Below are positions 31,240 to 40,840 of a stretch of DNA of 64,000 bases, piece by piece. Made by a program: the position numbers and the translations under genes. Origin of the DNA: Liberibacter crescens BT-1 (GTDB lineage: Bacteria > Pseudomonadota > Alphaproteobacteria > Rhizobiales > Rhizobiaceae); the NCBI RefSeq assembly GCF_000325745.1, contig NC_019907.1, positions 330,001 to 394,000 on the forward strand, given 5' to 3'. Every line of letters starts with the position of its first letter. Positions within the stretch are counted from its first letter, which is position 1. Below the pieces are notes generated by a model that was not told where the DNA came from, did not search any database, and saw nothing but the letters and a program-made list of their open reading frames with translations.

Positions 31240-31405
31240 TCTTTTTGCCCATCTTTTAAAATTGGGTTGCAAGGGCTAATTTCACTATTACTCTAGGACT
31301 TTTATTTTGAATGATCATATAATAATATATAAAACTAAAAAATATATCAATATTATTTTCTTATACAAAGATTCTTTATAAATTTAATAAATATTGAGTT
31401 TGTTA

Positions 31406-31954
31406 TTATGGCTCACTAGTTTGGGATTCTGTGGTATTTTTTTTCTGTTGAACTGTGGCTTCAAAGAGACTCGTAAATTGTTCTGGTAAAAATGATTTAA
31501 GGTGTACTATTATAATATCTAGAAAAGGTTTTGATTTAGAATGGCTAATCCACGAGGGTTGTCTGTTTATATCAACCATTAAATTCAAGAAAGCAGCAGC
31601 AACTGTTAGAAGAAGTAATCCACGAGCCCATCCAAATAAGAAACCTAATGTTCTGTCTAAAAAACCAATACGACTATCAATAATAATATCGGCTACTTTC
31701 ATAGTCATCAGAGAAGTTATAATTAAGGTAATTAAAAATATTCCTCCTGCTGTGATATAAAGTGCAGCTTGTTGATGCGATATATGTTGCATCGTGTAAT
31801 TCGATAAAGGATGGTATAAATAGTATGCAGCTGCAGCTGAGCAAGCCCAATTGGCAATTGATAAAATCTCACGAGATAGACCACGTACCATTGCTAGAAT
31901 AGCTGAAAATAATGTTGCTGAAAGAAAAATAATGTCGAAAAGGGTTATTCCCAT
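31406..31954 (-). CDS. cvpA: CvpA family membrane protein
   Basis: A 182-residue inner-membrane protein with four helices and the CvpA pattern: FDIIFLSATLFSAILAMVRGLSREILSIANW at the start and RIGFLDRTLGFLFGWARGLLLL near 95. CvpA was named from colicin V production; its actual role is an unclear envelope-stress function. It lies between radA and purF, as in other Rhizobiales, with 23 nt to radA. Confidence 0.92.
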   Translation of the reverse strand: MGITLFDIIFLSATLFSAILAMVRGLSREILSIANWACSAAAAYYLYHPLSNYTMQHISHQQAALYITAGGIFLITLIITSLMTMKVADIIIDSRIGFLDRTLGFLFGWARGLLLLTVAAAFLNLMVDINRQPSWISHSKSKPFLDIIIVHLKSFLPEQFTSLFEATVQQKKNTTESQTSEP

Positions 31955-31977
31955 GAAATCCTAAACTCCAGAGGTTT

Positions 31978-33369
31978 TTAGTAAATTTTTTGTATAGGTT
32001 GAAAATTGCTGATTTTTTTTGCAAGGCTGTTTATGTTATCAATATAGCTTCTATGAATTGAATCAACTTTGAACTCTTCTATAGAAAAATTTGGCAAAAC
32101 AGAAGAAGAAAAGCCAAGTTTTTCTGCTTCTTTGAGACGTTGTAAAGTGTGTCCAATAGGTCTTACAGCACCTGAAAGACTTATCTCTCCTAGATAGATA
32201 CAGTCAGTGGGTAGAGCAAGAGAAAATAAAGAAGAAAGTAATGCTGCTGCAACAGCTAGATCAGCAGCTGTTTCTGAAATGCGATAACCACCTGCTACAT
32301 TGAGATAAACGTCATAAGTACTAAGTTTTATCTTGCAGTGAGTTTCCAATACAGCCAAAATCATCGCCAAGCGAGATGAATCACATCCTACGGTAGTCCT
32401 TCTGGGCATACTAAAAGAACTAGGGGATACTAATGATTGAATCTCTACTAATAAAGAGCGGCTACCTTCTCTTCCTGCAAAAACAGCTGTTCCTGGAGCT
32501 TTGGTATTGCGTTCTGAAAGAAAAAGCTGAGAAGGGTTTTCTATTTCTTTTAGTCCTGTATCAGACATTTCAAAAACACCTATTTCATCTGTGGCTCCAA
32601 ACCGATTTTTTATACTACGTAATATGCGATAATTATATTGGGTATTGCCTTCAAAATATAAAACAGCATCTACCATATGTTCGATAACACGGGGACCAGC
32701 AATTTGTCCTTCTTTTGTAACATGTCCAACCAGTACTATAGAGACATTGTTTTTTTTAGCATATTGAATCATAACTTGTACGCTTGTACGTACCTGCATT
32801 ACTGTTCCGGGTACAGATTGTGCTGTTTCGCTCCATAATGTCTGTATTGAATCTATGATAACTAGGTCTGGGCGCTGCCCTTCTGAAAGAGTTGCAAGAA
32901 TATTTTCTACATTTGTTTCAACAGCCAAGGCAACATTACTGTCATTTGCACCAAGCCGTTGAGCACGCAATCTGATTTGGCCTGCAGCTTCTTCACCAGA
33001 GACATATATGACACGATAATCATTTCTTGCTAAAGCTGCCGCTGCTTGCATTAATAATGTGGATTTTCCAATTCCAGGGTCTCCGCCAACTAAAATAACT
33101 GAACCCTTGACAAAACCTCCACCTATTACACGATCAAGTTCACAAATCTCAGTTTCAATGCGCGGCTGTTCTTCTATTGTATCAGAGAGCATAATGAGAG
33201 AAACCGGAGTTCCTTTTTTAGATTTTTGATTTAAATGATAATGAATATCTTTAATTGTGCTATCTTCAGTAATAGTATTCCATTCTCCGCATGCATCACA
33301 TTTCCCTGACCATCGGGAATAGATGCTGCCACAATTTTGACATATAAATTGATTGCGATATTTTACCAT
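31978..33369 (-). CDS. radA: DNA repair protein RadA (Sms)
   Basis: RecA-like ATPase that processes recombination intermediates by branch migration. The 463-residue product has the N-terminal C4 zinc finger (CQNCG...CDACG, residues 10-27), Walker A GGDPGIGKST near 95, the RadA signature KNRFGATDEIGVFEM near 255, and the C-terminal Lon-protease-like domain without catalytic residues. Length is typical. Confidence 0.97.
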   Translation of the reverse strand: MVKYRNQFICQNCGSIYSRWSGKCDACGEWNTITEDSTIKDIHYHLNQKSKKGTPVSLIMLSDTIEEQPRIETEICELDRVIGGGFVKGSVILVGGDPGIGKSTLLMQAAAALARNDYRVIYVSGEEAAGQIRLRAQRLGANDSNVALAVETNVENILATLSEGQRPDLVIIDSIQTLWSETAQSVPGTVMQVRTSVQVMIQYAKKNNVSIVLVGHVTKEGQIAGPRVIEHMVDAVLYFEGNTQYNYRILRSIKNRFGATDEIGVFEMSDTGLKEIENPSQLFLSERNTKAPGTAVFAGREGSRSLLVEIQSLVSPSSFSMPRRTTVGCDSSRLAMILAVLETHCKIKLSTYDVYLNVAGGYRISETAADLAVAAALLSSLFSLALPTDCIYLGEISLSGAVRPIGHTLQRLKEAEKLGFSSSVLPNFSIEEFKVDSIHRSYIDNINSLAKKISNFQPIQKIY

Positions 33370-33443
33370 GCAAGAGATCTTTGTATTTATAAAAAAGTAT
33401 AATACTGTATTAATTTTCTTATGTCAGTCTATTTTTGTTTATT

Positions 33444-34592
33444 TTATTCTAATGAATAGAGCCTCTTATAACGGTTTCCAAGCCTGAGAAGCATTTCATA
33501 ACTTGTTGTTCCAGCTGTATGAGCTACTTCATCTATTTTTAAGTCAGAACCAAAGACTTGAATATAGTCACCTATTTTTATTTCAGGAATATTGGTTACA
33601 TCAAACATTGTCATGTCCATTGTTACCTGTCCTAGAATAGGCAGCATATGTCCATTTATAAAACCATTTCCTCCTAAAATTTTTGTATTTGGATGGATAT
33701 CAGCACTTGAAAGAGAAAGAGGATAACCATCTGCATAGCCAATAGAAGCAATTGCTATACGACTATCACGAGTTAATTTTTTTTTCCCGCCATAGCTTAC
33801 AGTCTCCCCAATTTTTGCTTCTCGAATCATCAAAATTCGCGCTTCTGCTGTGACAACAGGTTTCATATTATAGTGGTTTTTTATGGAATTTCCTCCATAA
33901 ATAGCAATTCCGGGACGGGTTAATTGAAAATGGTATTCTTTCCCAAGGAAGATCCCCCCTGAAGCAGATAAACTTGCTTCTATCCCTGGATAGGCAGAGA
34001 TAACGGTACGAAATGCCTCTAATTGGGCAATATTCATCGGTGAGCTTGGATCATTCCCGCAAGCAAGATGGCTCATAATTAGTAACAAGGTTGATTTTTT
34101 TTCATCAGATAATTTTTGAGAAAGAGCCGTGGCTTCTTTTAAGCTAAGACCCAGCCTATTAAGACCAGTATCAATTTGTAAAGCACAACAGTAGGGACCG
34201 TAATGAGTAAGCATTGACATATAAAAATCAAGCTGTTCTTGCGAAGAAATAACCGGAATAAGCTTTGAGTTGAATAAGGAAGTTTCTTCACCTGGCCATA
34301 TGCCATTCAAGACAAAGATTTGTGCTTGTGGTACGTAAGGGCGTAATTTTTTCCCTTCATCTACAGTAGCTACAAAAAAATCTTTTGCCCCAATTTTATA
34401 TAAAGTGCGGGCTATTGATTCCACACCTAAGCCATAAGCATTCGCTTTGATAACTGCAGATGTTCGAGCGGTACCTGACTTCTGTATCAGACTTCTCCAG
34501 TTATCAGCAAGAGCTACAAGATCAACTTTTAATCGCAGGTCTGCTTCTTTGAATCTTAAAAGTTGATTTGTGTAAGAGATTGAATCTATCAA
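33444..34592 (-). CDS. alr: Alanine racemase
   Basis: PLP enzyme making D-alanine for peptidoglycan. The 382-residue protein has the PLP lysine in AVIKANAYGLG (Lys49), QIDTGLNRLGL, and the C-terminal catalytic Tyr region (GETVSYGGKK, GYADGYPL) and MDMTMFDVT. It lies 18 nt after dnaB on the same strand, as in Rhizobiales. Confidence 0.96.
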   Translation of the reverse strand: MIDSISYTNQLLRFKEADLRLKVDLVALADNWRSLIQKSGTARTSAVIKANAYGLGVESIARTLYKIGAKDFFVATVDEGKKLRPYVPQAQIFVLNGIWPGEETSLFNSKLIPVISSQEQLDFYMSMLTHYGPYCCALQIDTGLNRLGLSLKEATALSQKLSDEKKSTLLLIMSHLACGNDPSSPMNIAQLEAFRTVISAYPGIEASLSASGGIFLGKEYHFQLTRPGIAIYGGNSIKNHYNMKPVVTAEARILMIREAKIGETVSYGGKKKLTRDSRIAIASIGYADGYPLSLSSADIHPNTKILGGNGFINGHMLPILGQVTMDMTMFDVTNIPEIKIGDYIQVFGSDLKIDEVAHTAGTTSYEMLLRLGNRYKRLYSLE

Positions 34593-34610
34593 GAAGCGTA
34601 AGCCTTATTT

Positions 34611-36083
34611 TCAGCGATCATATTGATGATGATGATAAGCAAGTTCAGAGAAGCGTGTAAATTCTGCTTGGAAAGCAAGATTAACTGTTCCTGTTGGGCC
34701 ATGACGTTGTTTTGCAATGATGATGTTTGCCATTCCTTTAACTTTTTCGAGGTCTTCAGTCCACTTTGCATGGGCGATTACATCATCTTTTTTAGGTTCT
34801 CTGTTCTTGAGATAATATTCTTCACGAAATACAAAAAGGACAACATCCGCATCCTGTTCAATAGAACCAGATTCACGAAGATCTGAAAGTTGGGGACGCT
34901 TATCATCACGATTTTCGACTTGACGGGATAATTGTGAAAGTGCAATAATAGGTACATTGAGTTCTTTGGCTAAGGATTTTAGTCCAGTAGTAATCTCAGT
35001 AATTTCTAAAACACGACTATCACCAGATCTTTTTGATGCTGTCATAAGTTGTATATAATCTATTACGAGTACATCAAGTCCACGTTGTCTTTTCAAACGG
35101 CGGGCTCGGGTAGAAAGCTGAGCAATCGAAATACCTCCTGTTTGATCAATATAAAGAGGTAATTTTTGTATTGTTTCTGAACATGCAATCAGTTTATCAT
35201 AATCAGCCTTGGTTATTTCTCCGCGACGTATCTTGGAAGAATGAAGTTCGCTTTGTTCAGAGATAATACGAGTAGCCAGTTGTTCAGAAGACATTTCTAA
35301 AGAATAAAAACCAACAATACCCCCATTTTTTGTCTGATAAGAACCATCAGGTTGCACTTCTGATTCATATGAATCAGCAATATTGTACGCTATATTCGTA
35401 GCTAACGATGTTTTCCCCATACCTGGGCGGCCTGCGATAATAATTAAGTCAGAATTTTGTAGTCCGCCTATAAGGTTATCAAGAGAGTGAAGGCCTGTAG
35501 AAATTCCTGAAAGTTTACTATCTCTTTCGAAGGCTTGAGATGCCATATTAACAGCAATAGTTATCGCATTCGTGAATGACTGAAAACCTCCATCATAACG
35601 ACCATTCTCTGCGAGATCAAATAACTGTCGTTCTGTATTCTCGATTTGCTCTTTAGAAGACAGCTCTAATGAGGAATTGTAGGCAGTATTAACCATTTCT
35701 TCGCCAATTCCTATGAGAGATCGGCGAAGAGCTAGATCATAAATTGTTTTGCCATAATCTTCTGCATTAATAATAGAAACAGCTTCAGAAGCTAATCGTG
35801 CTAAGTATTGTGATACTGTCAAGTCTCCTACTTTTTCTTCAGAAGACAAGAATGTTTTGATCGTTACTGGATTAGCTATTTTCCCCATATGGATAAGTTT
35901 ACTAGCGATCTCAAAAATATTTTGATGAAGTCTTTCAAAAAAATGCAGTGGTTTTAAAAAGTCTGATACTCGGTAAAAAGCATCATTATTAACCAAAACA
36001 GCTCCAAGTAATGCTTGTTCAGCTTCAACATTATTAGGAGCTTCACGGTATAAAGATGTTACACTATGATTTTTTTCAGTCAT
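34611..36083 (-). CDS. dnaB: Replicative DNA helicase DnaB
   Basis: Hexameric 5'-3' helicase at the replication fork. The 490-residue protein has the N-terminal primase-interaction domain (EAPNNVEAEQALLGAVLVN) and the RecA-like domain with Walker A (AGRPGMGKTS) and the Walker B-type VLVIDYIQLM. Also seen are SQLSRQVE(N)R and LRESGSIEQDADVV, the arginine-finger region. No intein is present. Confidence 0.98.
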   Translation of the reverse strand: MTEKNHSVTSLYREAPNNVEAEQALLGAVLVNNDAFYRVSDFLKPLHFFERLHQNIFEIASKLIHMGKIANPVTIKTFLSSEEKVGDLTVSQYLARLASEAVSIINAEDYGKTIYDLALRRSLIGIGEEMVNTAYNSSLELSSKEQIENTERQLFDLAENGRYDGGFQSFTNAITIAVNMASQAFERDSKLSGISTGLHSLDNLIGGLQNSDLIIIAGRPGMGKTSLATNIAYNIADSYESEVQPDGSYQTKNGGIVGFYSLEMSSEQLATRIISEQSELHSSKIRRGEITKADYDKLIACSETIQKLPLYIDQTGGISIAQLSTRARRLKRQRGLDVLVIDYIQLMTASKRSGDSRVLEITEITTGLKSLAKELNVPIIALSQLSRQVENRDDKRPQLSDLRESGSIEQDADVVLFVFREEYYLKNREPKKDDVIAHAKWTEDLEKVKGMANIIIAKQRHGPTGTVNLAFQAEFTRFSELAYHHHQYDR

Positions 36084-36219
36084 TTTATACCCCTCACATC
36101 CTACAGATCATTTACTCTATATAAAGAGAGAACATGATTGGTAACCTTCTGTTTATGGGATCTTATTAAAATAATTAAAATGATATTCTTTATTACAGAA
36201 TAACATTTTTAGAAGGTTG

Positions 36220-36795
36220 TTATTCAGGTTTTTCTTCTATCTCATTTTCAAAATCAGACAAGTTTTCTTCTTCTAAGCTTTCTTGATCAAAGACATAATA
36301 GCTTTCAGGAGAAGCAAAGCTTTTTCCTGTTGCTTGGTATTTAGCTTCTTCTTCTGAACGGGAAACGTTGAGCTTAATCAAAATATCAACTTCAGGATGA
36401 AGAGAGATGGTGACTTCGTGTAATCCAATTGATTTTATTGGTGTATTTAAATTGATTTGGCTGCGATTTATAATAAAATTTTCTTTATTTAAAATATCAA
36501 TTATATCACGAGCTGATACTGAACCATAGAGATGTCCTGCTTCTCCAGCAGAACGTATTACAATAAATTCTTTTTTATCTAGTATTTGAGCTAAGTTTAG
36601 AGCTTGCTCTTTAAGTTCAATATTTTTTGTTTCAAAAATGTGTCGTTCATTTTGAAAAAGAATTTTATTAGCTTCGTTAGCTCTTAAGGCTTTTTTTTGC
36701 GGTAAAAGATAATTTCGTGCGTATCCATCTCGGACTTTAACAATCTCTCCTATTTGACCAAGATTTATAATGCGTTGGAGAAGAATAACTTCCAT
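36220..36795 (-). CDS. rplI: 50S ribosomal protein L9
   Basis: Large-subunit protein binding 23S rRNA near the L1 stalk. ATG 36795 gives the conserved start MEVILLQRIINLGQIGE and has GAAAGGGA upstream; the frame opens seven codons earlier. The N-terminal motif VRDGYARNYLLPQKKA is canonical, followed by the long helix and C-terminal domain. The acidic tail of about 40 residues (ESLEEENLSDFENEIEEKPE) is longer than in E. coli and typical of rhizobial L9. It follows the DUF2232 gene by 17 nt. Confidence 0.97.
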   Translation of the reverse strand: MEVILLQRIINLGQIGEIVKVRDGYARNYLLPQKKALRANEANKILFQNERHIFETKNIELKEQALNLAQILDKKEFIVIRSAGEAGHLYGSVSARDIIDILNKENFIINRSQINLNTPIKSIGLHEVTISLHPEVDILIKLNVSRSEEEAKYQATGKSFASPESYYVFDQESLEEENLSDFENEIEEKPE

Positions 36796-36812
36796 TTTTT
36801 CCCTTTCAGATA

Positions 36813-37694
36813 TCAAACATCCGACTTTGTTCTGGATTTTTTTTGCGATTCAGGTGTCATAATGATTGACCGTGTCGTTTCTGTAAGACCATATGCAGCT
36901 ATAACGAACATAGGAATTATAAATAGTATTGAAATATAAGCAAGCAACAATATTAGTAATCGCTGATTCTTTTCATGTGTTACAAAGTGTAGACGAGCAA
37001 ATCCAGAGAGTAAAAATCCAGAAAAAAAAGCTCCTGTTGTGCTTGCTGCTATTATTGAAGGGGTACTTCCGAATAGTAACGTAGCAACAGCAGTAGCAAA
37101 GATAGGAATAGAAAGACGGTTCATGCGTAAAGAAGAAGAGATATTTTCACGAGGACGAGGACTTAAACCTAAATTTGATACGATATGCATTGTAATATAC
37201 CAGATTGTAAAAATTATCAAAACCCATGAAAAACTTATTACGAAGGTCTTATATAATATAAGATAATATTTTATCTTCTCAATTTTAGTAAAGTCAAAAA
37301 ATGTTTTAGGATAATTTTGGATTATTTTTTCTAATATTTTTGTAAACTTCTCATTAACATCAGCATAATTTTTGAGGTTGATTAAAGTAATAAAAGATAT
37401 ACTGATAGCCACCATACCGCAAAGATACGTCATGATATCGGCCAACGGATACCAAGCTATTAATTTTTCTGGTCCACCAATTTCATTTGCAGGGCGTGCT
37501 AAACAAGATAAGTAACCTACAATTACCGTAGGGAAAAATAAAACAAGATAAGGAATAACATGAGCATGTAAAGAAAATACAACAATAATAAGAACAGAAA
37601 TGAGTCCTGAAAATATTAAAGAACAAAATAAACCCCACCTTAAACTAATAACTAGGGTTAATGTTAATACAAAAATATAAAACAATAATTGCAC
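36813..37694 (-). CDS. DUF2232 family polytopic membrane protein
   Basis: A 293-residue inner-membrane protein with about eight helices and no known function. In Rhizobiales a DUF2232 protein is regularly encoded between rpsR and rplI, exactly as here; the stretch LSCLARPANEIGGPEKLIAWYPLADI near residue 63 also fits that family. It starts with GTG 37694, and no nearby in-frame ATG gives the conserved hydrophobic start. Confidence 0.85.
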   Translation of the reverse strand: MQLLFYIFVLTLTLVISLRWGLFCSLIFSGLISVLIIVVFSLHAHVIPYLVLFFPTVIVGYLSCLARPANEIGGPEKLIAWYPLADIMTYLCGMVAISISFITLINLKNYADVNEKFTKILEKIIQNYPKTFFDFTKIEKIKYYLILYKTFVISFSWVLIIFTIWYITMHIVSNLGLSPRPRENISSSLRMNRLSIPIFATAVATLLFGSTPSIIAASTTGAFFSGFLLSGFARLHFVTHEKNQRLLILLLAYISILFIIPMFVIAAYGLTETTRSIIMTPESQKKSRTKSDV

Positions 37695-37899
37695 AATAAA
37701 CTGAGCTTTATTATAGAAATCACAACAAAAAGGCTACAAAAAACTACGTCTAGAAAAAAGTCCTGAATTAATATTGCTTACTTTTTATCCAATATTTTAG
37801 ATAAATAGATCTAACTATAGAGTTATAAAAATGTTAGCACAAGATACTTGTTTCTATAATTGTATATATTGTAATATAAGATTTGACTACATTTTACAC

Positions 37900-38148
37900 C
37901 TAAACCGCAACATATGGCAACAAACCAAGAAAACGTGCACGTTTAATAGCTCGCGCTAACTCACGCTGTTTTTTCTGAGATACAGCTGAAATGCGAGAAG
38001 GGACTATCTTACCCCGCTCAGATAAAAAACGTGATAAAAGACGAACATCCTTATAATCAATACGAACTACATTTGAACCTGAAAATGGGCAAAATTTACG
38101 ACGGCGACTAGAAGGTCTGCGTACAGGGAATGAAGAAACTTCAGTCAT
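37900..38148 (-). CDS. rpsR: 30S ribosomal protein S18
   Basis: An 82-residue protein with the S18 core ([38 protein letters not shown] in sequence, then [19 protein letters not shown]). It binds the 30S platform together with S6. It is 12 nt after rpsF. It is followed by a 205-nt gap before the DUF2232 gene, long for this operon. Confidence 0.98.
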   Translation of the reverse strand: MTEVSSFPVRRPSSRRRKFCPFSGSNVVRIDYKDVRLLSRFLSERGKIVPSRISAVSQKKQRELARAIKRARFLGLLPYVAV

Positions 38149-38160
38149 TTATAAAATTCC

Positions 38161-38565
38161 TTATATTTGTTTTTCTTCACGATAAACACGTTTGCGATCA
38201 TTAGAGTGTTCTCTCGGTGATTTATAGCTTTTTTCTTCACGATCACGTTTTTGCATCATTATGGATGGGCCTTCTTCATGCGCATCGACAGAAATAGTCA
38301 TATACCTCAATATATTTTCATTAATACGCATTTGACGCTCCATCTCTTCAATGGCAGAAAAAGGAGCATCAATATTCATTAAAACATAATAAGCTTTTCG
38401 ATTTTTCTTAAGGCGATATGCAATAGGCCTCAAACCCCAATGTTCAATATGGGGAACCTTTCCACCATTCTGCTCAATTAGAGACTTATATTGTCCTGCT
38501 ATACCTTCAACTTGCTGAGCAGAAATATCTTGCCGTGAAAGAAATACATGTTCATAAAGAGCCAT
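38161..38565 (-). CDS. rpsF: 30S ribosomal protein S6
   Basis: A 134-residue S6 protein ([40 protein letters not shown]), partner of S18. The C-terminal 35 residues are a basic, disordered tail ([20 protein letters not shown]), typical of alphaproteobacterial S6. First gene of the rpsF-rpsR-DUF2232-rplI-dnaB cluster, with a GGAAGG site upstream of the ATG. Confidence 0.98.
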   Translation of the reverse strand: MALYEHVFLSRQDISAQQVEGIAGQYKSLIEQNGGKVPHIEHWGLRPIAYRLKKNRKAYYVLMNIDAPFSAIEEMERQMRINENILRYMTISVDAHEEGPSIMMQKRDREEKSYKSPREHSNDRKRVYREEKQI

Positions 38566-39263
38566 TCTTATAAGCTGCCTTCCTTTTTATTTTTCAAACA
38601 TTCCCCACTGTCGTCAACACTGTATTCAATTTAAATTAACATATGCTTTGCGTCTAAAATACAATTTACTGATATTTTTGGGTTAATAACAACATTATTC
38701 CTTAAAATAATATAACTGCAAAACTGTGGTGAAGTTTATACATGTTCTTTATTGAAAATCAAGTGGATTTGAAATCTTGAAAGATTTTAATAATTTTACC
38801 TTTTTATGAATTATTTATTTATAAGTTTTTTATATGCAAATTCTATCCTACAATATTTTAAATATATTTTGATGTTTTCAAGTATAATTATTAGAATATT
38901 GTAGTTAAATTGATTCTTCTATCATTTAATGAGTGATGAGATCGTGGTCATTTAAATAAAATTATGTTATTAAAAGCACAGAGAATTAGGCTATATTATT
39001 GCTGTATTTGTCTGGAAAAGGCTTAATGTTAGCAACCCATATTGATAGTCAAAAAAGTGGGGTTAATGAATAGCCGTGTTAAACAAAATGCTAGGGCTGG
39101 TATCCAGGGATTATTCGAAGACACAAAATGTATGCTCATTTTGTGTCTAGTGCAGATAAAGGTGCTGTAAGAGTTTTGCTTTAAAAATAATGTGTGGTAA
39201 ATATCATAAGATATATTCCTCCTGATTTTGAAAAAATGTTAATTAAATAAATGAAGTGCATTT
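38566..39263. other. Long spacer between divergent rpsF and degP
   Basis: About 700 bases with no credible coding frame. It must hold the rpsF and degP promoters. It contains the strong hairpin listed separately at 39119-39148. The 38600-39000 part is very AT-rich and otherwise featureless. Confidence 0.5.
39119..39148. promoter_or_regulatory. Perfect 12-bp inverted repeat upstream of degP
   Basis: AGACACAAAATG (39119-39130) and CATTTTGTGTCT (39137-39148) pair without a mismatch around a 6-base loop, TATGCT. The centre lies about 130 nt before the degP start. There is no T-tract, so it is not a typical terminator. It could be a regulator-binding palindrome, a 5'-leader RNA hairpin or a remnant repeat unit. 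Confidence 0.45.
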
Positions 39264-40667
39264 ATGTTTAGTTTGATATTTAATTTTTGGCTTTCTATCC
39301 TATCTATAGGAATGTTTTCTATAACATTAGCACAGCAAAATCTAGTTTCTCCTCAAACGAGAGAAGAAATACAGCTTTCTTTTGCTCCTCTTGTAAAGCG
39401 TACTGCCAGTGCAGTCGTTAACGTTTATGCTGAACGCATTGTAAATCCTCATCTTCAGAATGATGTGGATAGTTTTATAGAAAAATTTTTTGGTCAAAAG
39501 TTACCAAATCGTACAGAGAAACAATCTACACTTGGCTCTGGAGTTATTCTTACCTCTTCTGGATTTGTGGTAACCAATGATCATGTGATAGAGGGGGCTG
39601 ATGACATTCGTGTTGCACTTGTAGATGGACATGAATTTCCTTGTAAGGTTCTTCTCAGAGATCAACGTATTGATCTTGCTGTACTTAAGATTGAAGCAAA
39701 AAATCAGTTTCCTTCACTACAAATAGGTAATTCCGATTCTATAGAAGTTGGTGATTTAGTATTGGCGATAGGCAACCCTTTTGGGATAGGGCAGACTGTT
39801 ACAAATGGTATTATTTCTGCCTTAGCACGGAGTCGTGTAACAAAAAACGATTTTGGATTTTTTATTCAGACTGATGCATCTATTAATCCTGGTAATTCAG
39901 GGGGAGCTCTGATCAATATGAAAGGAGAATTAATTGGAATTAATACAGTTATTTTTTCAAGAGATGGAGAGTCGAAAGGAATTGGTTTTGCTATACCAGC
40001 TAATCTTGTAAGGGTATTTTTAGCGGCAGCAGAGAAAGGAGAAAAGAGATTTGATCGTCCATATACTGGTGCGAAGTTTGAGCCGATTATTTCAGAAATA
40101 GCAGAATCGATAGACTTACCACGTGCTTGGGGGGCTTTAATTGTAAAAGTTATAAAAGGTAGTCCATTTGACAAAGCAGGTTTAAAGAAAGGGCAAGTAA
40201 TAACCGCTGTTAATAATATACCTATAGAGCATCCAGATGCACTTATTTATCGTATGACAACTTTAGGATTAGGAAGCACTGTTAATTTAACAGTCAGAGA
40301 TATAGATGGGCAAGATCGTACCTTCAAAGTTAAAGTGGATCGTGCTCCCGAAACGATGTCGCGAGATACTTATGTGGTTAAAGAAGAGGGACCTTTATCA
40401 GGGATTGTTGTTTCTAATATTTCTCCACGCTTGTTAGATGAACTTAATATAAGTTCAGATCTCAGTGTAGGTGTTGTTGTTACTGATTTAAAAGCAGGTT
40501 CTATTGCAAGTCGATTGGGTTTTTCTCCTCGGGACATTATAATTACTGTTAACAATACGCCAGTGAATTCAACAAAAACTTTACAGAAAATAGTTTCTAG
40601 TGGTCCTAGTACTTGGAAAATTGAAATAGAGCGTCAAGGACAAAGATTTTTGCAATTTTTCCGATAA
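39264..40667 (+). CDS. degP: Do/DegP-family periplasmic serine endoprotease
   Basis: Envelope quality-control protease and chaperone. The 467-residue protein has a signal peptide (cleavage near TLA-QQN), a trypsin-like domain with His107 (NDHVIEG), Asp137 (RIDLAVLKI) and Ser212 (NPGNSGGAL), and two C-terminal PDZ domains (about 270-370 and 375-465). This is the DegP/DegQ layout rather than single-PDZ DegS. The long LA loop of E. coli DegP is short here, closer to DegQ or MucD. The gene stands alone; a hairpin terminator follows. Confidence 0.93.
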   Translation: MFSLIFNFWLSILSIGMFSITLAQQNLVSPQTREEIQLSFAPLVKRTASAVVNVYAERIVNPHLQNDVDSFIEKFFGQKLPNRTEKQSTLGSGVILTSSGFVVTNDHVIEGADDIRVALVDGHEFPCKVLLRDQRIDLAVLKIEAKNQFPSLQIGNSDSIEVGDLVLAIGNPFGIGQTVTNGIISALARSRVTKNDFGFFIQTDASINPGNSGGALINMKGELIGINTVIFSRDGESKGIGFAIPANLVRVFLAAAEKGEKRFDRPYTGAKFEPIISEIAESIDLPRAWGALIVKVIKGSPFDKAGLKKGQVITAVNNIPIEHPDALIYRMTTLGLGSTVNLTVRDIDGQDRTFKVKVDRAPETMSRDTYVVKEEGPLSGIVVSNISPRLLDELNISSDLSVGVVVTDLKAGSIASRLGFSPRDIIITVNNTPVNSTKTLQKIVSSGPSTWKIEIERQGQRFLQFFR

Positions 40668-40673
40668 AAAATT

Positions 40674-40707
40674 AAAAAAACAATATTGAAAAATACATTG
40701 TTTTTTT
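40674..40707. terminator. Bidirectional-type intrinsic terminator between degP and galE
   Basis: AAAAAAACAAT (40674-40684) and ATTGTTTTTTT (40697-40707) form a perfect 11-bp inverted repeat with a 12-base loop, just after the degP stop. T-runs on both strands mean it could end transcripts from degP (+), though it lies beyond the 3' end of convergent galE too. The stem is A/T-dominated and weak, and its position is the main support. Confidence 0.55.
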
Positions 40708-40840
40708 CAAAACTTTGTTGATATTAAAAGAAATGTTTTGTGCTATAGAGATTTTTTAGAAAAATTTATGTTCTTTAATGTAGAAGTATGTTGCTGTGGT
40801 GATAACTCTTAAAATACATATCAATGTAAATGGTGTTTTC

